Below, piece by piece: positions 46,322-56,386 of a stretch of DNA of 64,000 nt (its first letter is position 1; every line of letters begins with the position of its first letter). The translations under genes were made by a program, and so were the position numbers. Origin of the DNA: Fodinibacter sp963707895. GTDB lineage: Bacteria > Actinomycetota > Actinomycetes > Actinomycetales > Dermatophilaceae. Under the pieces are notes generated by a model. The model searched no databases and had not been told where the DNA came from. It worked only from the letters and a program-made list of their open reading frames with translations. The stretch lies in contig CAVPRS010000010.1 of the NCBI GenBank assembly GCA_963707895.1, forward strand, positions 558,001 through 622,000, in the 5' to 3' direction.

Positions 46322-47400
46322 CCGGCGCCCACGACCCACTCGGCGTAGAACAGCCCGAGGCCCAGCGCGACGAAGAGCCCGGCGATGATCCAGAACCGGA
46401 TGACGATCGTCACCTCTTGCCACCCGAGCAGCTCGAAGTGGTGCTGCAGCGGCGCCATCCGGAACACCCGTTTACCGGTGGTCTTGAAGCTGGCGACCTG
46501 GATGATGACCGAGAGGGTGATGGTGACGAACAGGCCGCCGAGGATGACGACCAGCAGCTCGGTGCGGGTGAGGATGGCGAGCCCGGCCAGCGCCCCGCCG
46601 AGGGCCAGCGACCCGGTGTCGCCCATGAAGATCTTGGCCGGGGAGGCGTTCCACCACAGGAAGCCGAAGCAGGCCCCCATGCCGGCAGCCGCGACGATCG
46701 CGAGGTCGTGCGGGTCGCGCACCTCGTAGCACTTGGTCCCGGGGTTCCACTGGCAGTTCTGGTTGAACTGCCAGATGCTGATCAGCACGTAGGCCGCGAA
46801 CACCATCACTGAGGCGCCGGTGGCCAGCCCGTCGAGGCCGTCGGTGAGGTTCACGCCGTTGGACGTGCCGGCCACGATGATGTTGGCCCAGATGACGAAG
46901 AGCACGACCCCGCCGAGCGCGCCGGCGAAGGCCAGGTCGAGCGGCGTGTCACGCACGAAGGACACCGACGTCGAGCCGGGGGTGCGGAACGACCTGTTGG
47001 GGAACTGCAGCGCGAGGATGGCGAAGATGACTGCCACGAGGGTCTGGCCGGCGAGCTTCTCGCCGCTGCGCAGGCCCAGGCTGCGCTGGTTCCTGATCTT
47101 GATGAAGTCGTCGAGGAAGCCGATCAGGCCCATCCCGGTCATGAGGAACAGGACGAGCATGCCGCTGACCGTGGGGACCTGCCCGGTGACCAGGTGCGCG
47201 ACGAAGTAGGCCGTCAGCGAGCTGCCGACGATGACCGCGCCGCCCATGGTGGGCGTGCCGCGCTTGGTGTGGTGCGAGGTCGGCCCGTCGTCGCGGATGA
47301 ACTGGCCGTAGCCCTTGCGCACGAGGAAGCGGATGAACATCGGGGTGCCGAAGAGCGCGATGACGAGCGACACGACGGCCGCGATGAGCACAGCCTTCAC
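46318..47400 (-). CDS. mraY: Phospho-MurNAc-pentapeptide transferase MraY
   Basis: 360 aa, ten helices. It makes lipid I from UDP-MurNAc-pentapeptide and undecaprenyl phosphate. Signatures: GTPTMGGAVI, the Mg-binding LDDFIKI, NLTDGLDGLATG and FMGDTGSLALGG. It overlaps murF and murD by 4 nt on either side. Confidence 0.97.
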   Translation of the reverse strand: MKAVLIAAVVSLVIALFGTPMFIRFLVRKGYGQFIRDDGPTSHHTKRGTPTMGGAVIVGSSLTAYFVAHLVTGQVPTVSGMLVLFLMTGMGLIGFLDDFIKIRNQRSLGLRSGEKLAGQTLVAVIFAILALQFPNRSFRTPGSTSVSFVRDTPLDLAFAGALGGVVLFVIWANIIVAGTSNGVNLTDGLDGLATGASVMVFAAYVLISIWQFNQNCQWNPGTKCYEVRDPHDLAIVAAAGMGACFGFLWWNASPAKIFMGDTGSLALGGALAGLAILTRTELLVVILGGLFVTITLSVIIQVASFKTTGKRVFRMAPLQHHFELLGWQEVTIVIRFWIIAGLFVALGLGLFYAEWVVGAG

Positions 47401-48818
47401 GTCAGCTCCTCGATCGTCGCGGCCAGTCGGTCACCGAGCAACCGTAGCCCGGCGTCACGGCTCGACTTGAACAGCACCACGTCGCCGGCCGTGAGCTCGG
47501 CGTCGAGCAGGGCCTCGGCGCGGTCGGCGTCGGGCACCTCGCGCACGTGGGTTGCGCCGCCCGGCCCGGATGACGGGAGCGCGGCACGCGCGCCCGCCGC
47601 CAGTGCCGCTGCTGCGGGACCCACGACGACGAGCTCGTCGACACCCCGGGCGACCACCTCGGCGCCGACCTCGGCGTGCAGGGCATCGGACTCGACGCCG
47701 AGCTCGAGCATCGTGCCGAGGACGGCCCAGGTGCGTCGCCCCTCCCCCATCCGCTCCAGCGCCGTGAGGGCGGCGCGCATCGAGTCGGGGTTGGCGTTGT
47801 AGGCGTCGTTGACGAGGGTGACGCCGTCGGGACGCTCGACGACCTCCATCCGCCACCGACTGACCGGTCGCGCCGACTCGAGTGCGGCACGGACCGACTC
47901 GAACGACAGGCCGAGCTCGAGGGCCACGGCCACCACGGCCAGGGCGTTGCCGACGTGGTGTCGCCCGACGAGGCCGAGGTGCACCTCGCCCGTGCCCCGC
48001 GGGGTGTGGAGGGTGAAGGAGGCGCGGCCACCGGCGTCGAGCACGACGTCGCCGGCTCGCACGTCGGCGTCGTCGGCCTCACCGACGAGGACGACCCGGG
48101 CCGTCGTCAGCGAGGCCATGGCGCGCACGGCCCGGTCGTCTGCGTTGAGCACGGCCAGCCCGTCGGGCTGCAGGGCCATGACGAGCTCGGACTTGGCCGT
48201 GGCGATCGCCTCGCGCGAGCCGAACTCACCCATGTGGGCCGTGCCGACGTTGAGCACGACCCCGATCCGCGGCGGGGCCATCCGGGTGAGGTAGGCGATG
48301 TGGCCGATTCCGCGCGCACCCATCTCGACCACGAGGAATCGGGTGTCGGGGGTGACCCGGCAGACCGTGAGCGGCACCCCCACCTCGGAGTTGTAGGAGC
48401 CGACCGGCGCCACGGTCGGACCGGCGGCGGCGAGCACGGTGCCCAGGAGGTCCTTGGTGCTGGTCTTCCCCGAGGAGCCGGTGATGCCCACGACGGCCAG
48501 GCCCGGCACGCGGCGCACGACCTCGCGGGCCAGGGCGGCGAACGCCTCCTGGGTGTCGGCGACGACGACGCACGGCACGCCCTCGGCGGGCCGGGTGACG
48601 AGCGCGGCGACCGCACCCCGCTCGACGGCGCCGGCGACGAAGTCGTGGCCGTCGGCGTGCTCGCCGACCCGGGCGACGTAGAGGCCGCCGGGTCCGGCCT
48701 CGCGCGAGTCGGTCACGACGGGCCCGTCGACGACGAGGGTGTCGGGGTCGACACCGGGGGGCGCGACGACGGAACCACCCGTGGCCCGCGCGACCTCCGT
48801 GAGCGACAGAGCGATCAC
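47397..48818 (-). CDS. murF: UDP-MurNAc-tripeptide-D-Ala-D-Ala ligase MurF
   Basis: 473 aa from GTG 48818; the GTGA overlaps the murE stop. It adds D-Ala-D-Ala. ATP-binding GITGSSGKTSTKD (about residues 112-124), EMGARGIGHIAYL, NVGTAHMGEFGS, NDAYNANPDSM are family marks. Confidence 0.96.
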   Translation of the reverse strand: MIALSLTEVARATGGSVVAPPGVDPDTLVVDGPVVTDSREAGPGGLYVARVGEHADGHDFVAGAVERGAVAALVTRPAEGVPCVVVADTQEAFAALAREVVRRVPGLAVVGITGSSGKTSTKDLLGTVLAAAGPTVAPVGSYNSEVGVPLTVCRVTPDTRFLVVEMGARGIGHIAYLTRMAPPRIGVVLNVGTAHMGEFGSREAIATAKSELVMALQPDGLAVLNADDRAVRAMASLTTARVVLVGEADDADVRAGDVVLDAGGRASFTLHTPRGTGEVHLGLVGRHHVGNALAVVAVALELGLSFESVRAALESARPVSRWRMEVVERPDGVTLVNDAYNANPDSMRAALTALERMGEGRRTWAVLGTMLELGVESDALHAEVGAEVVARGVDELVVVGPAAAALAAGARAALPSSGPGGATHVREVPDADRAEALLDAELTAGDVVLFKSSRDAGLRLLGDRLAATIEELT

Positions 48819-50353
48819 GCGGCGCCCTCCCCGGCAGCTCGCCGCAGCGCCGCGCCGAGCTCGGCCCGGTCGTCGAAGGGGTGCACGACCCCGCCGACGT
48901 CCTGACCGCTCTCGTGGCCCTTGCCGACCACGGCGACGGTGGCGTCGCCACCCTGCGACCACACCGCGTCGACGGCGGCGCGGATGGCGGCGCGTCGGTC
49001 GCCGACGACCGCCACCTCGACGGCTCGGCCCGCGGAGCGCACCGCCTCGACACCCTCGAGGATCGCTGCCCGGATCGCGGCGGGGTCCTCGGACCGGGGG
49101 TTGTCGTCGGTGACGACCACGAGGTCGGCCACCTCCGCCGCCGCGGCGCCCATCGCGTGGCGCTTGTCGCGGTCGCGGTCGCCGCCGGCGCCGGTGACCA
49201 CCACGAGGCTGCCCGGCGTCGTCGGGCGCAGGGCGGCCAGGGCTGCCCGGATCGCCTCGGGGGTGTGCGCGTAGTCGACGACCGCCCGGGGTGCGTCGGC
49301 CCCCGCAGGAGCAGTCACCGCCTCCATCCGGCCGGGGACGTGCGGGTCGGTGAGCACGGCCGCGCCGACGGTCGCGGCGTCCTCGCCGAGCAGCACGAGG
49401 GCCGCCGCGGCCATCGCGGTGTTGGTGACGTTGAAGTCGCCCGGCAGGCTCGACCTCAGGTGGAGGTCGACCCCGGGGCCGGTGAGCCGGAAGGCCGCCG
49501 GGTCGTCCTCGTCGACGGCCACCTGCCAGTCGGCGCCGGCCGCGTGACCGAGCGTCTGCACCGGGATGCCGGAGCGCTCGACGAGGCGGCGCCCCCACTC
49601 GTCGTCGACGCAGACCAGGCCCTGCCGGGCCCGTTCCGGGGTGAAGAGCGAGGCCTTGGCGTCGAAGTAGTCGTCCATGTCGCGGTGGAAGTCCAGGTGG
49701 TCCTGCGAGAGGTTGGTGAACAGGGCGACGTCGTAGACGACCCCGTCGACCCGGTGCTGCGCCAGCGCGTGGCTCGACACCTCCATGACGCAGCTGTCCA
49801 GCCCGCGCTCGACCATCACCGCGAGCACGGCGTGCAGCTCGGGAGCCTCCGGGGTGGTGCGCACGCTGCCGACCCGCTCGTCGCCGATCCGGGTCTCGAC
49901 CGTACCGATCAGGCCGGGGTGTCGACCCATCGCCGTCAGGGCCGAGTGCACGAGGTAGGCGGTCGTGGTCTTGCCGTTCGTGCCGGTGATGCCGACCAGG
50001 CGCAGGGCGAGCCGCTCGGTGCCGAGAACGCGCGCCGACACGGCCCCGAGAACGGCACGCGGGTGCTCGACCACGACGGCTGGCAGCGCCACACCCGCGG
50101 CCGTCATCCGGTCGACGCCGTCACGGTCGGTGAGCACCGCCAGCGCCCCCGCTGCGGCCGCCTGGCCCGCGAAGTCTGCGCCGTGGGCCCGCGCACCGGG
50201 CAGGGCGGCGTAGAGGTCGCCGGGGAGCACGGCGCGCGAGTCGAGGGTCACCCCGGTGACGGCCACCTCCGAGGCCGGGTCGCCGGCATCCAGGAGGGCG
50301 GCGAGGTCCCGGAGGGGTGTGCTGCGGAGCCTGGTCGGTCGGGGAACGGCCAC
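48815..50353 (-). CDS. murE: UDP-MurNAc-L-Ala-D-Glu-meso-DAP ligase MurE
   Basis: 512 aa from GTG 50353, 11 bp after ftsI. It adds the third residue. ATP-binding GITGTNGKTTTAYL, TTPEAPELHAVL, DYAHTPEAI, and DNPRSEDP: the DNPR sequence is the known selectivity motif for meso-diaminopimelate, pointing to DAP-type peptidoglycan. That is informative because some Micrococcales use Lys, ornithine or other diamino acids instead. Confidence 0.95.
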   Translation of the reverse strand: MAVPRPTRLRSTPLRDLAALLDAGDPASEVAVTGVTLDSRAVLPGDLYAALPGARAHGADFAGQAAAAGALAVLTDRDGVDRMTAAGVALPAVVVEHPRAVLGAVSARVLGTERLALRLVGITGTNGKTTTAYLVHSALTAMGRHPGLIGTVETRIGDERVGSVRTTPEAPELHAVLAVMVERGLDSCVMEVSSHALAQHRVDGVVYDVALFTNLSQDHLDFHRDMDDYFDAKASLFTPERARQGLVCVDDEWGRRLVERSGIPVQTLGHAAGADWQVAVDEDDPAAFRLTGPGVDLHLRSSLPGDFNVTNTAMAAAALVLLGEDAATVGAAVLTDPHVPGRMEAVTAPAGADAPRAVVDYAHTPEAIRAALAALRPTTPGSLVVVTGAGGDRDRDKRHAMGAAAAEVADLVVVTDDNPRSEDPAAIRAAILEGVEAVRSAGRAVEVAVVGDRRAAIRAAVDAVWSQGGDATVAVVGKGHESGQDVGGVVHPFDDRAELGAALRRAAGEGAA

Positions 50354-50364
50354 GTCGAACGACC

Positions 50365-52554
50365 CTACCGGTCGCTGCGCTTGTGCCCGTTGCGCAGGAC
50401 GGTGGGGTCGGCCAGCGCCTCCTCGGGCGTGACCTTGAGGGTCACCTTCGGGGCCTTCTTGCCGGTCGGCGGGATCTTCAGCTCCTGCAGGGCGTAGGTC
50501 GCGACGTCCTTGAACACCGGGCCGGAGACGTAGCCGCCGAAGAAGGGGTAGGTCGGCTTCTGGATGATGACCGCGACCACGATCTGCGGGTCGTCGGCGG
50601 GGGCGTAGCCGATGAAGCTCGCGGTGCGTCCGCTGTACTGACCGGCGGCGGAGTCGTAGTAGTCGGCCGTGCCCGTCTTGCCGGCGACCCGGTAGCCCGG
50701 GATCTGGGCCTCCTCGGCGGTGCCGTCGGGGCTCACCACGCCCTCGAGCATGCGGGAGAGGTCCGAAGCCGTCTGGTGCGAGACGACCCGCCTCTTCGCC
50801 GACGCCGGCGTCGTGGTCAGCGTGCCGTCGGCGCCGGTCGTGCTCTCGACGAGGCGGGGTGCGACCCGCACGCCGTCGTTGGCGATCGTCTGGAACACCG
50901 AGGCGGCCTGGACCGCGGTGACCGAGATGCCCTGGCCGAACGCGACGGTGGCCCGCTTGGTGCCGCTCCACTGGCTCGACGGGTCGAGCAGGCCGCGGGA
51001 CTCCCCCGGGTACCCGGTGCCCGACACCGCCCCGAGGCCGAACTTGCGGAAGTAGGACTCGAGGGTCTTCGACTTCATCGTCTCGCTGACGAGGATGGTG
51101 CCGATGTTGCTCGACTCGGCCAGGGTGCCGGCCACCGTGCGGTACTCGGTGGGGTGCTCGTGGCTGTCCTTGAAGTTGGCGTCGTACCGCGGCAGGCGGT
51201 TGGGGATGACGACCGGCGTCGAGGGCGTCACCGTGCCCTCCTCGAGGGCCGCGGCCATCGTCATGATCTTCGAGGTCGAGCCCGGCTCGAAGACGTCGGA
51301 GAACGCGACGTTGCTCAGCTGGGTGCCCTTCTTGCCGACGTCGGTGTTGGGGTCGAAGGAGGGGTAGGACGCGACGGCGAGCAGGTTGCCGGTCTTGACG
51401 TCCTCGATGACGACGGTGCCGGAGGCCGCCTTGGTCTCCTTGATCCGCTGCGCCAGGGCGTTCTGGGCGTACCACTGCAGGCTCGAGTTGACGGTGAGGG
51501 TCACGTCGTTGCCGTTGACGGCGGGGACCAGCGAGCTCTGGCCGACCGGGATGATCGTGCCGTCGCGGCCCTGCTCGAAGGTCTGCCGGCCCGGCGTGCC
51601 CACGAGGTGCTTCTCCATCATCAGCTCGACTCCGCCGCCGGGCTCGCCGGCGCCGGTCATGTAGCCCACGAGGGCGGCCGTCGTGCTGCCCTGCGGGTAG
51701 GTGCGCTCGGACCTGGTCTCGCGCCGGTCGCGGTAGATGCCCGGGATCCCCTTGCCGGAGATGGTGTTCCAGGTCAGCGGCGTGACCTCACGGCTGAGCA
51801 CCTTGTACCGGCTGGTGCCGGTGAGGTCGGAGACGAGCTCGGAGACGGTGGTGTCGAGCAGGGGCGCCAGCTTGGTGGCAGCCCGCTGTACGGCATCCGC
51901 CGACGTGGCGGAGTCACAGGTGGTCCTGCCGGTGCCGTAGGTGCACACCGCCGTCTGGTCGGCCACGACCACCTCGCGCACGACGCTCGAGGCGAGCACG
52001 GTGCCGTCGGAGGCGAGCACCTGACCACGCATGGCGGGGATGATCTGGGCGGCCTCGCGCTTGAGCTGCGCCTCCTGCGCGACCGCGGTCGCGTCGAAGC
52101 CCTGGATGCGCACGAGCTGCGCGCCGAAGATGCTGAGCACGAACAGGCAGGCGACGGTGAGGAAGCGCATCCGGCGGCGCGGGTTGCCGGCCGGCGAACC
52201 CCCGAGCGCGACCGTGCGGCGCCGCCCCGAGCCGCCCCCGCCGCGGCGACCGCGCGCCGGGTTGGTGGGTCGTCGCGACCCGGGCTTGTTGCTCGTGGAC
52301 CGGCCGGCCGAGGTGGAGCGGGCGGCTGCCGCCTTGGCGCCCGAGGGACGCGGTGCCGCGGCGCGAGCCGCAGCCGGGCGCCCCGCGCTCGGGGTGGAGG
52401 GCCGGGGGCGAGGAGCCCTGGCCGACGAGGTCGCCTTGGCTCCCGTGGGCTTGGGCGTCGACCCGTCGCCCGGCCGTGGCGCCCGGGGGGTGCCCGCCGG
52501 CGCTGACGCCGGTCGCGCGCGCCCCGAGGGCGGTGGCGTCCTGCGCTGGGTCAC
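50365..52554 (-). CDS. ftsI: Division transpeptidase FtsI (PBP3 type, class B)
   Basis: 729 aa from GTG 52554 (GGAGAG just upstream). A ~125-residue Ala/Pro/Arg/Lys-rich cytoplasmic tail precedes one membrane helix (LTVACLFVLSIFGAQL) and a PBP dimerisation domain. The transpeptidase has the nucleophile Ser426 in GSTSK, SSN in LAESSNIG, and KTG at 626-628 (AGKTGTADYY). It cross-links septal peptidoglycan. No PASTA repeats follow. The basic tail resembles those of other proteins in this genome. Confidence 0.96.
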   Translation of the reverse strand: MTQRRTPPPSGRARPASAPAGTPRAPRPGDGSTPKPTGAKATSSARAPRPRPSTPSAGRPAAARAAAPRPSGAKAAAARSTSAGRSTSNKPGSRRPTNPARGRRGGGGSGRRRTVALGGSPAGNPRRRMRFLTVACLFVLSIFGAQLVRIQGFDATAVAQEAQLKREAAQIIPAMRGQVLASDGTVLASSVVREVVVADQTAVCTYGTGRTTCDSATSADAVQRAATKLAPLLDTTVSELVSDLTGTSRYKVLSREVTPLTWNTISGKGIPGIYRDRRETRSERTYPQGSTTAALVGYMTGAGEPGGGVELMMEKHLVGTPGRQTFEQGRDGTIIPVGQSSLVPAVNGNDVTLTVNSSLQWYAQNALAQRIKETKAASGTVVIEDVKTGNLLAVASYPSFDPNTDVGKKGTQLSNVAFSDVFEPGSTSKIMTMAAALEEGTVTPSTPVVIPNRLPRYDANFKDSHEHPTEYRTVAGTLAESSNIGTILVSETMKSKTLESYFRKFGLGAVSGTGYPGESRGLLDPSSQWSGTKRATVAFGQGISVTAVQAASVFQTIANDGVRVAPRLVESTTGADGTLTTTPASAKRRVVSHQTASDLSRMLEGVVSPDGTAEEAQIPGYRVAGKTGTADYYDSAAGQYSGRTASFIGYAPADDPQIVVAVIIQKPTYPFFGGYVSGPVFKDVATYALQELKIPPTGKKAPKVTLKVTPEEALADPTVLRNGHKRSDR

Positions 52555-52600
52555 GGCTCTCTCCGTCGGTGTGGTGTCGGTGGTGCGGCGGGCGCGTCGG

Positions 52601-53218
52601 TCAGTTCGTGGGCGCCGGGTCGGCCGTGGTGCCCTTGGTGTTCGTGTTCGTGTTCGTGTTCGTGGCGGGCTTCTTCTTGGTGGGCTTCTTGGTGGGCTTG
52701 GTGGTCGACTTCTTCGTCGCGGCGGTCGTGCCCGTCACGCCCGCGGCGGCCGGTGGGACTGTCGCCACCGGGGTGCTGCGGGTAGGGACCTTGGGCTCGG
52801 TGACCACGCTAAACGTGCTGTCCTCCTTGGCCTTCCTCGCCACGCCGAGCACCTTGCCGTCGCTCAGTCGGAGGAACGCGGGGGTCGCCGCCGGCACCAT
52901 CCCGAGTGCTCGGGCCCGCTGCGCCAGCGGGCCGGGACCGGAGAGGCCGTCGAGGGTGTGCCGCAGTGAGTCCTGGGTGTCGGCGAGCTGGTCGGAGCGC
53001 TGCTGGAGGTCGCGCATCGTGTACGAACCCTTGGCCATCGCGGTGTTGAGCATGAGCACACCGACGAACCCACCGAGCAGGAGGACGACGCACAGGGCGA
53101 GGAAGAGACCGTTGCCCTGCAGCTCCACCGGGGCGACGACCTTGAGCTGGCGCGGGGTCGGCGCGGCGCGTCGGGTGCTGCTGCGCTGCAGCGGCCGGAC
53201 GGGTGCGAGCTGGCTCAT
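52601..53218 (-). CDS. ftsL: FtsL-like division protein with Thr/Lys/Pro and Asn-Thr repeat tail
   Basis: 205 aa from ATG 53218. Cytoplasmic N terminus, one membrane helix (ALCVVLLLGGFVGVLML, about residues 40-56), a coiled coil (TMRDLQQRSDQLADTQDSLRHTLD), then a short beta-like segment. The position between rsmH and ftsI and this topology fit FtsL; sequence alone is too divergent to prove it. The C-terminal ~50 residues are unusual: KPTKKPTKKKPA followed by four Asn-Thr pairs. Overlaps rsmH by 4 nt. Confidence 0.82.
   Translation of the reverse strand: MSQLAPVRPLQRSSTRRAAPTPRQLKVVAPVELQGNGLFLALCVVLLLGGFVGVLMLNTAMAKGSYTMRDLQQRSDQLADTQDSLRHTLDGLSGPGPLAQRARALGMVPAATPAFLRLSDGKVLGVARKAKEDSTFSVVTEPKVPTRSTPVATVPPAAAGVTGTTAATKKSTTKPTKKPTKKKPATNTNTNTNTKGTTADPAPTN
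52638..52664. repeat. GTGTTC hexanucleotide microsatellite
   Basis: Four perfect copies of GTGTTC plus a further GTG lie in the ftsL-like gene and encode the Asn-Thr run on the minus strand. The unit length is a multiple of three, so copy changes keep the frame. Confidence 0.9.
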
Positions 53219-54195
53219 GCGGGAGCTCCGTTCGGTGCAGGAAGTCGTTCGGCCGCGCGCAGGCGAGCCGAGGCGGACCGGGGGTTGGTGTGCTGCTCGC
53301 GCTCGTCGGGCACCTCGGCGCCGCGGGTGAGCAGGCGCAGGTAGGCGGCGTGCTCCGGCAGCTCGACCGGCATCCCGTGCGGGGTGCGGCTGTGGGCGCC
53401 GGCGGCGAACGCCTGCTTGGTGATGCGGTCCTCGAGCGAGTGGTACGAGAGCACGGCGATCCGGCCCCCCGGGGCGAGCACCTCGATGGCGTTCGCGACC
53501 GCGTGCTCCCACACCTCGAGCTCGGCGTTGACCTCGATGCGCAGGGCCTGGAAGGTGCGCTTGGCGGGGTGCCCGCCGGTGCGCTGGGACGCCGCCGGCA
53601 CCGCGGAGCGCAGCACCTCGACGAGCCGGGCCGAGCTGGTGAACGGCTCCTTGTCGCGCTCGCGCACGATCGCCGAGGCGACCCGTCCGGCGAAGCGCTC
53701 CTCGCCGTACGTCTTCAGGATCCGGGCGAGGTCCCCGTGCGAGTAGGTGTTGAGGACGTCGGCCGCGGTGATGCCGGTCGACTGGTCCATCCGCATGTCG
53801 AGGGGCGCGTCGTGCCGGTAGGCGAACCCGCGGTCGGCCTCGTCGAGCTGCAGCGAGGAGACGCCCAGGTCGAACAGGATGCCGAGCGCGGTCCCCTCCG
53901 CGTGCTGCGCGAGCACCGTCGCGATGTCGTCGTAGACGGCGTGCACGCCGACGAACCGGTCACCGAACCGGGCGAGGCGCTCACCCGACAGGGCCAGGGC
54001 CTCCTCGTCGCGGTCGAGCCCGATCAGCCGGACCGAGGGGCAGCGCTCCAGGATCGCCTCGGCGTGGCCGCCCATGCCGAGCGTGCCGTCGACGCAGATC
54101 GCACCGGGCGCCTGCAGGGCCGGCTCGAGCAGCTCGACGATGCGGTCGCGCAGCACGGGGACGTGCCGTGCGGCGGCGTCTCCTCGGCTGCTCAT
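53215..54195 (-). CDS. rsmH: 16S rRNA (cytosine-1402-N4)-methyltransferase RsmH
   Basis: 326 aa from ATG 54195 with GGAGG 5 nt upstream. SAM-binding VDGTLGMGGHAEAIL (about residues 35-49), GILFDLGVSSLQLDEADRGF, YHSLEDRITKQAF and the C-terminal NPRSASARLRAAER are diagnostic. It methylates the ribosomal P site. Between it and mraZ lie 232 bp of low-complexity CGTCGGT/GGTGCGG-rich DNA with no gene. Confidence 0.96.
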   Translation of the reverse strand: MSSRGDAAARHVPVLRDRIVELLEPALQAPGAICVDGTLGMGGHAEAILERCPSVRLIGLDRDEEALALSGERLARFGDRFVGVHAVYDDIATVLAQHAEGTALGILFDLGVSSLQLDEADRGFAYRHDAPLDMRMDQSTGITAADVLNTYSHGDLARILKTYGEERFAGRVASAIVRERDKEPFTSSARLVEVLRSAVPAASQRTGGHPAKRTFQALRIEVNAELEVWEHAVANAIEVLAPGGRIAVLSYHSLEDRITKQAFAAGAHSRTPHGMPVELPEHAAYLRLLTRGAEVPDEREQHTNPRSASARLRAAERLPAPNGAPA

Positions 54196-54427
54196 CTGGT
54201 CCTCCGGTCGGGGGCTGTGGCTGGTGCGGGTGGTGCGGGGCTTCGGGTGCGGGTCGACCCGGCGGCTGGTCCCCATCCGATCCGGGTCCGGCGCGGGGGA
54301 AGTCGCGTCGGGAGTCGGGTCGGCTGGAGGCCGGCAGTCGGGTCGTCGTCGGTGGCGGTGGCGGTCGTCGGTCGTCGTCGTGGCTGGTGGGTCGTGGATG
54401 GCAGCGGGCCGGGTGGCGGGCGGGGCG

Positions 54428-54871
54428 TCACAGCCCCGGGACCACCTCCTCGGTGTCGACCGAGTAGGCGGAGTAGGCGGGCATGACCTCGGCGAGGTAG
54501 TCGGCCCAGGCCGCGGAGTCCCAGACCTCGAGGCGGGAGCCGTTGCCGATGACCGTGCACTCCTTGTCGAGCTGCGCGTAGGCGCGCAGCGGCGCCGGGA
54601 TCGTGACCCGGCCCTGCTTGTCGGGGGTGTCGGGGTGGGCGCTGGCCCGGAAGACACGCACGAAGTCGCGCACGGTGCGCGAGGAGCCCGGGGCCGACTG
54701 CATCAGGCCGGAGATGCGGTGGAACTCGGCGGTCGGGAAGACGTAGAGGCAGCCCTCCTGCCCCGTGGTGACGACCAGCCCGGCGGCGAGCGCGGCGCGG
54801 AAGCGCGCAGGGAGGAAGAGCCGTCCCTTGTCGTCGAGCCGGGGCGTGTGGGTGCCCAGGAACTCCTCCAC
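54428..54871 (-). CDS. mraZ: Transcriptional regulator MraZ
   Basis: 147 aa from the GTG at 54871 (AGGAGG 8 nt upstream); a GTG three codons earlier (54880) is also possible. Two SpoVT/AbrB DNA-binding folds: FLGTHTPRLDDKGRLFLPARFR and then PDKQGRVTIPAPLRAYA. MraZ represses the dcw operon by binding short direct repeats; such repeats are present 48 bp upstream. The final residues DTEEVVPGL are acidic, as usual. Confidence 0.95.
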   Translation of the reverse strand: MEEFLGTHTPRLDDKGRLFLPARFRAALAAGLVVTTGQEGCLYVFPTAEFHRISGLMQSAPGSSRTVRDFVRVFRASAHPDTPDKQGRVTIPAPLRAYAQLDKECTVIGNGSRLEVWDSAAWADYLAEVMPAYSAYSVDTEEVVPGL

Positions 54872-54918
54872 GGGTGCCACCTCCTCGACCCTTCGACCCG
54901 CCCGGTTGCACCGGATTC

Positions 54919-54954
54919 CTCCACTTTACTCCACCGTTACTCCAAATATTCCAG
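54919..54954 (-). promoter_or_regulatory. MraZ-type repeats (TGGAN) upstream of mraZ
   Basis: On the minus strand TGGA occurs four times at spacings of 9, 11 and 10 nt (plus-strand TCCA at 54920, 54930, 54941, 54950), the three nearest the gene as TGGAG. E. coli MraZ binds TGGGN repeats with 10-nt spacing. The AT-rich TATTT and AGTAA stretches between repeats may include the -10 element. Confidence 0.7.
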
Positions 54955-55364
54955 AAATCGACCAACTGACGGCTGAAATCTGGCTGTTTGACCAGTTCAG
55001 CGAGGGTGGTGCGAAGTGGAGGAGTATCGTCCCACCAGCAATCCGCGGAGCGCTCCGGGCGACGTGATCGGATGCCCCGACGACCCGGTTCGGGTGTGCG
55101 GAGCGGGTCCGAACCCTCCGGGAGCAGGGGCGGGTGGGGCGCGGTGGGGCGGGTCGACGGCATCCGGTGGAGCGGGGTGGAGCGCCCGCCCGGCCGCGGC
55201 GACCCCGGAGACCCCGACCGCGACCCCGCACCCGTCGCGAACGTCACGACCCGGCATCCGAAACCGTCCGGGCCTCCCCTAACCCGGTATCCGTGAGGCA
55301 AGATCGAGGGCACCGCGTGCCCCGACCGATCGTTGGGCAGGGCACCCACGAGAAGGGATGCGCC
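54955..55364. other. Divergent intergenic region between mraZ and the moxR operon
   Basis: About 400 bp without a gene. The mraZ-proximal 70 bp are AT-richer and hold a small CTGG...CCAG hairpin near 54980 and a plus-strand GTGGAG at 55016. The remainder is GC-rich. No clear promoter for moxR stands out; CAAGAT near 55300 is a weak -10 candidate. Confidence 0.35.
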
Positions 55365-56381
<1,017 letters not shown>

Positions 56382-56386
56382 CCACC

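Noticed and set aside
54196..54427. Low-complexity CGTCGGT/GGTGCGG gap between mraZ and rsmH
   Set aside because: Might hold an attenuator, but I could not draw one convincing hairpin and no small gene is apparent.
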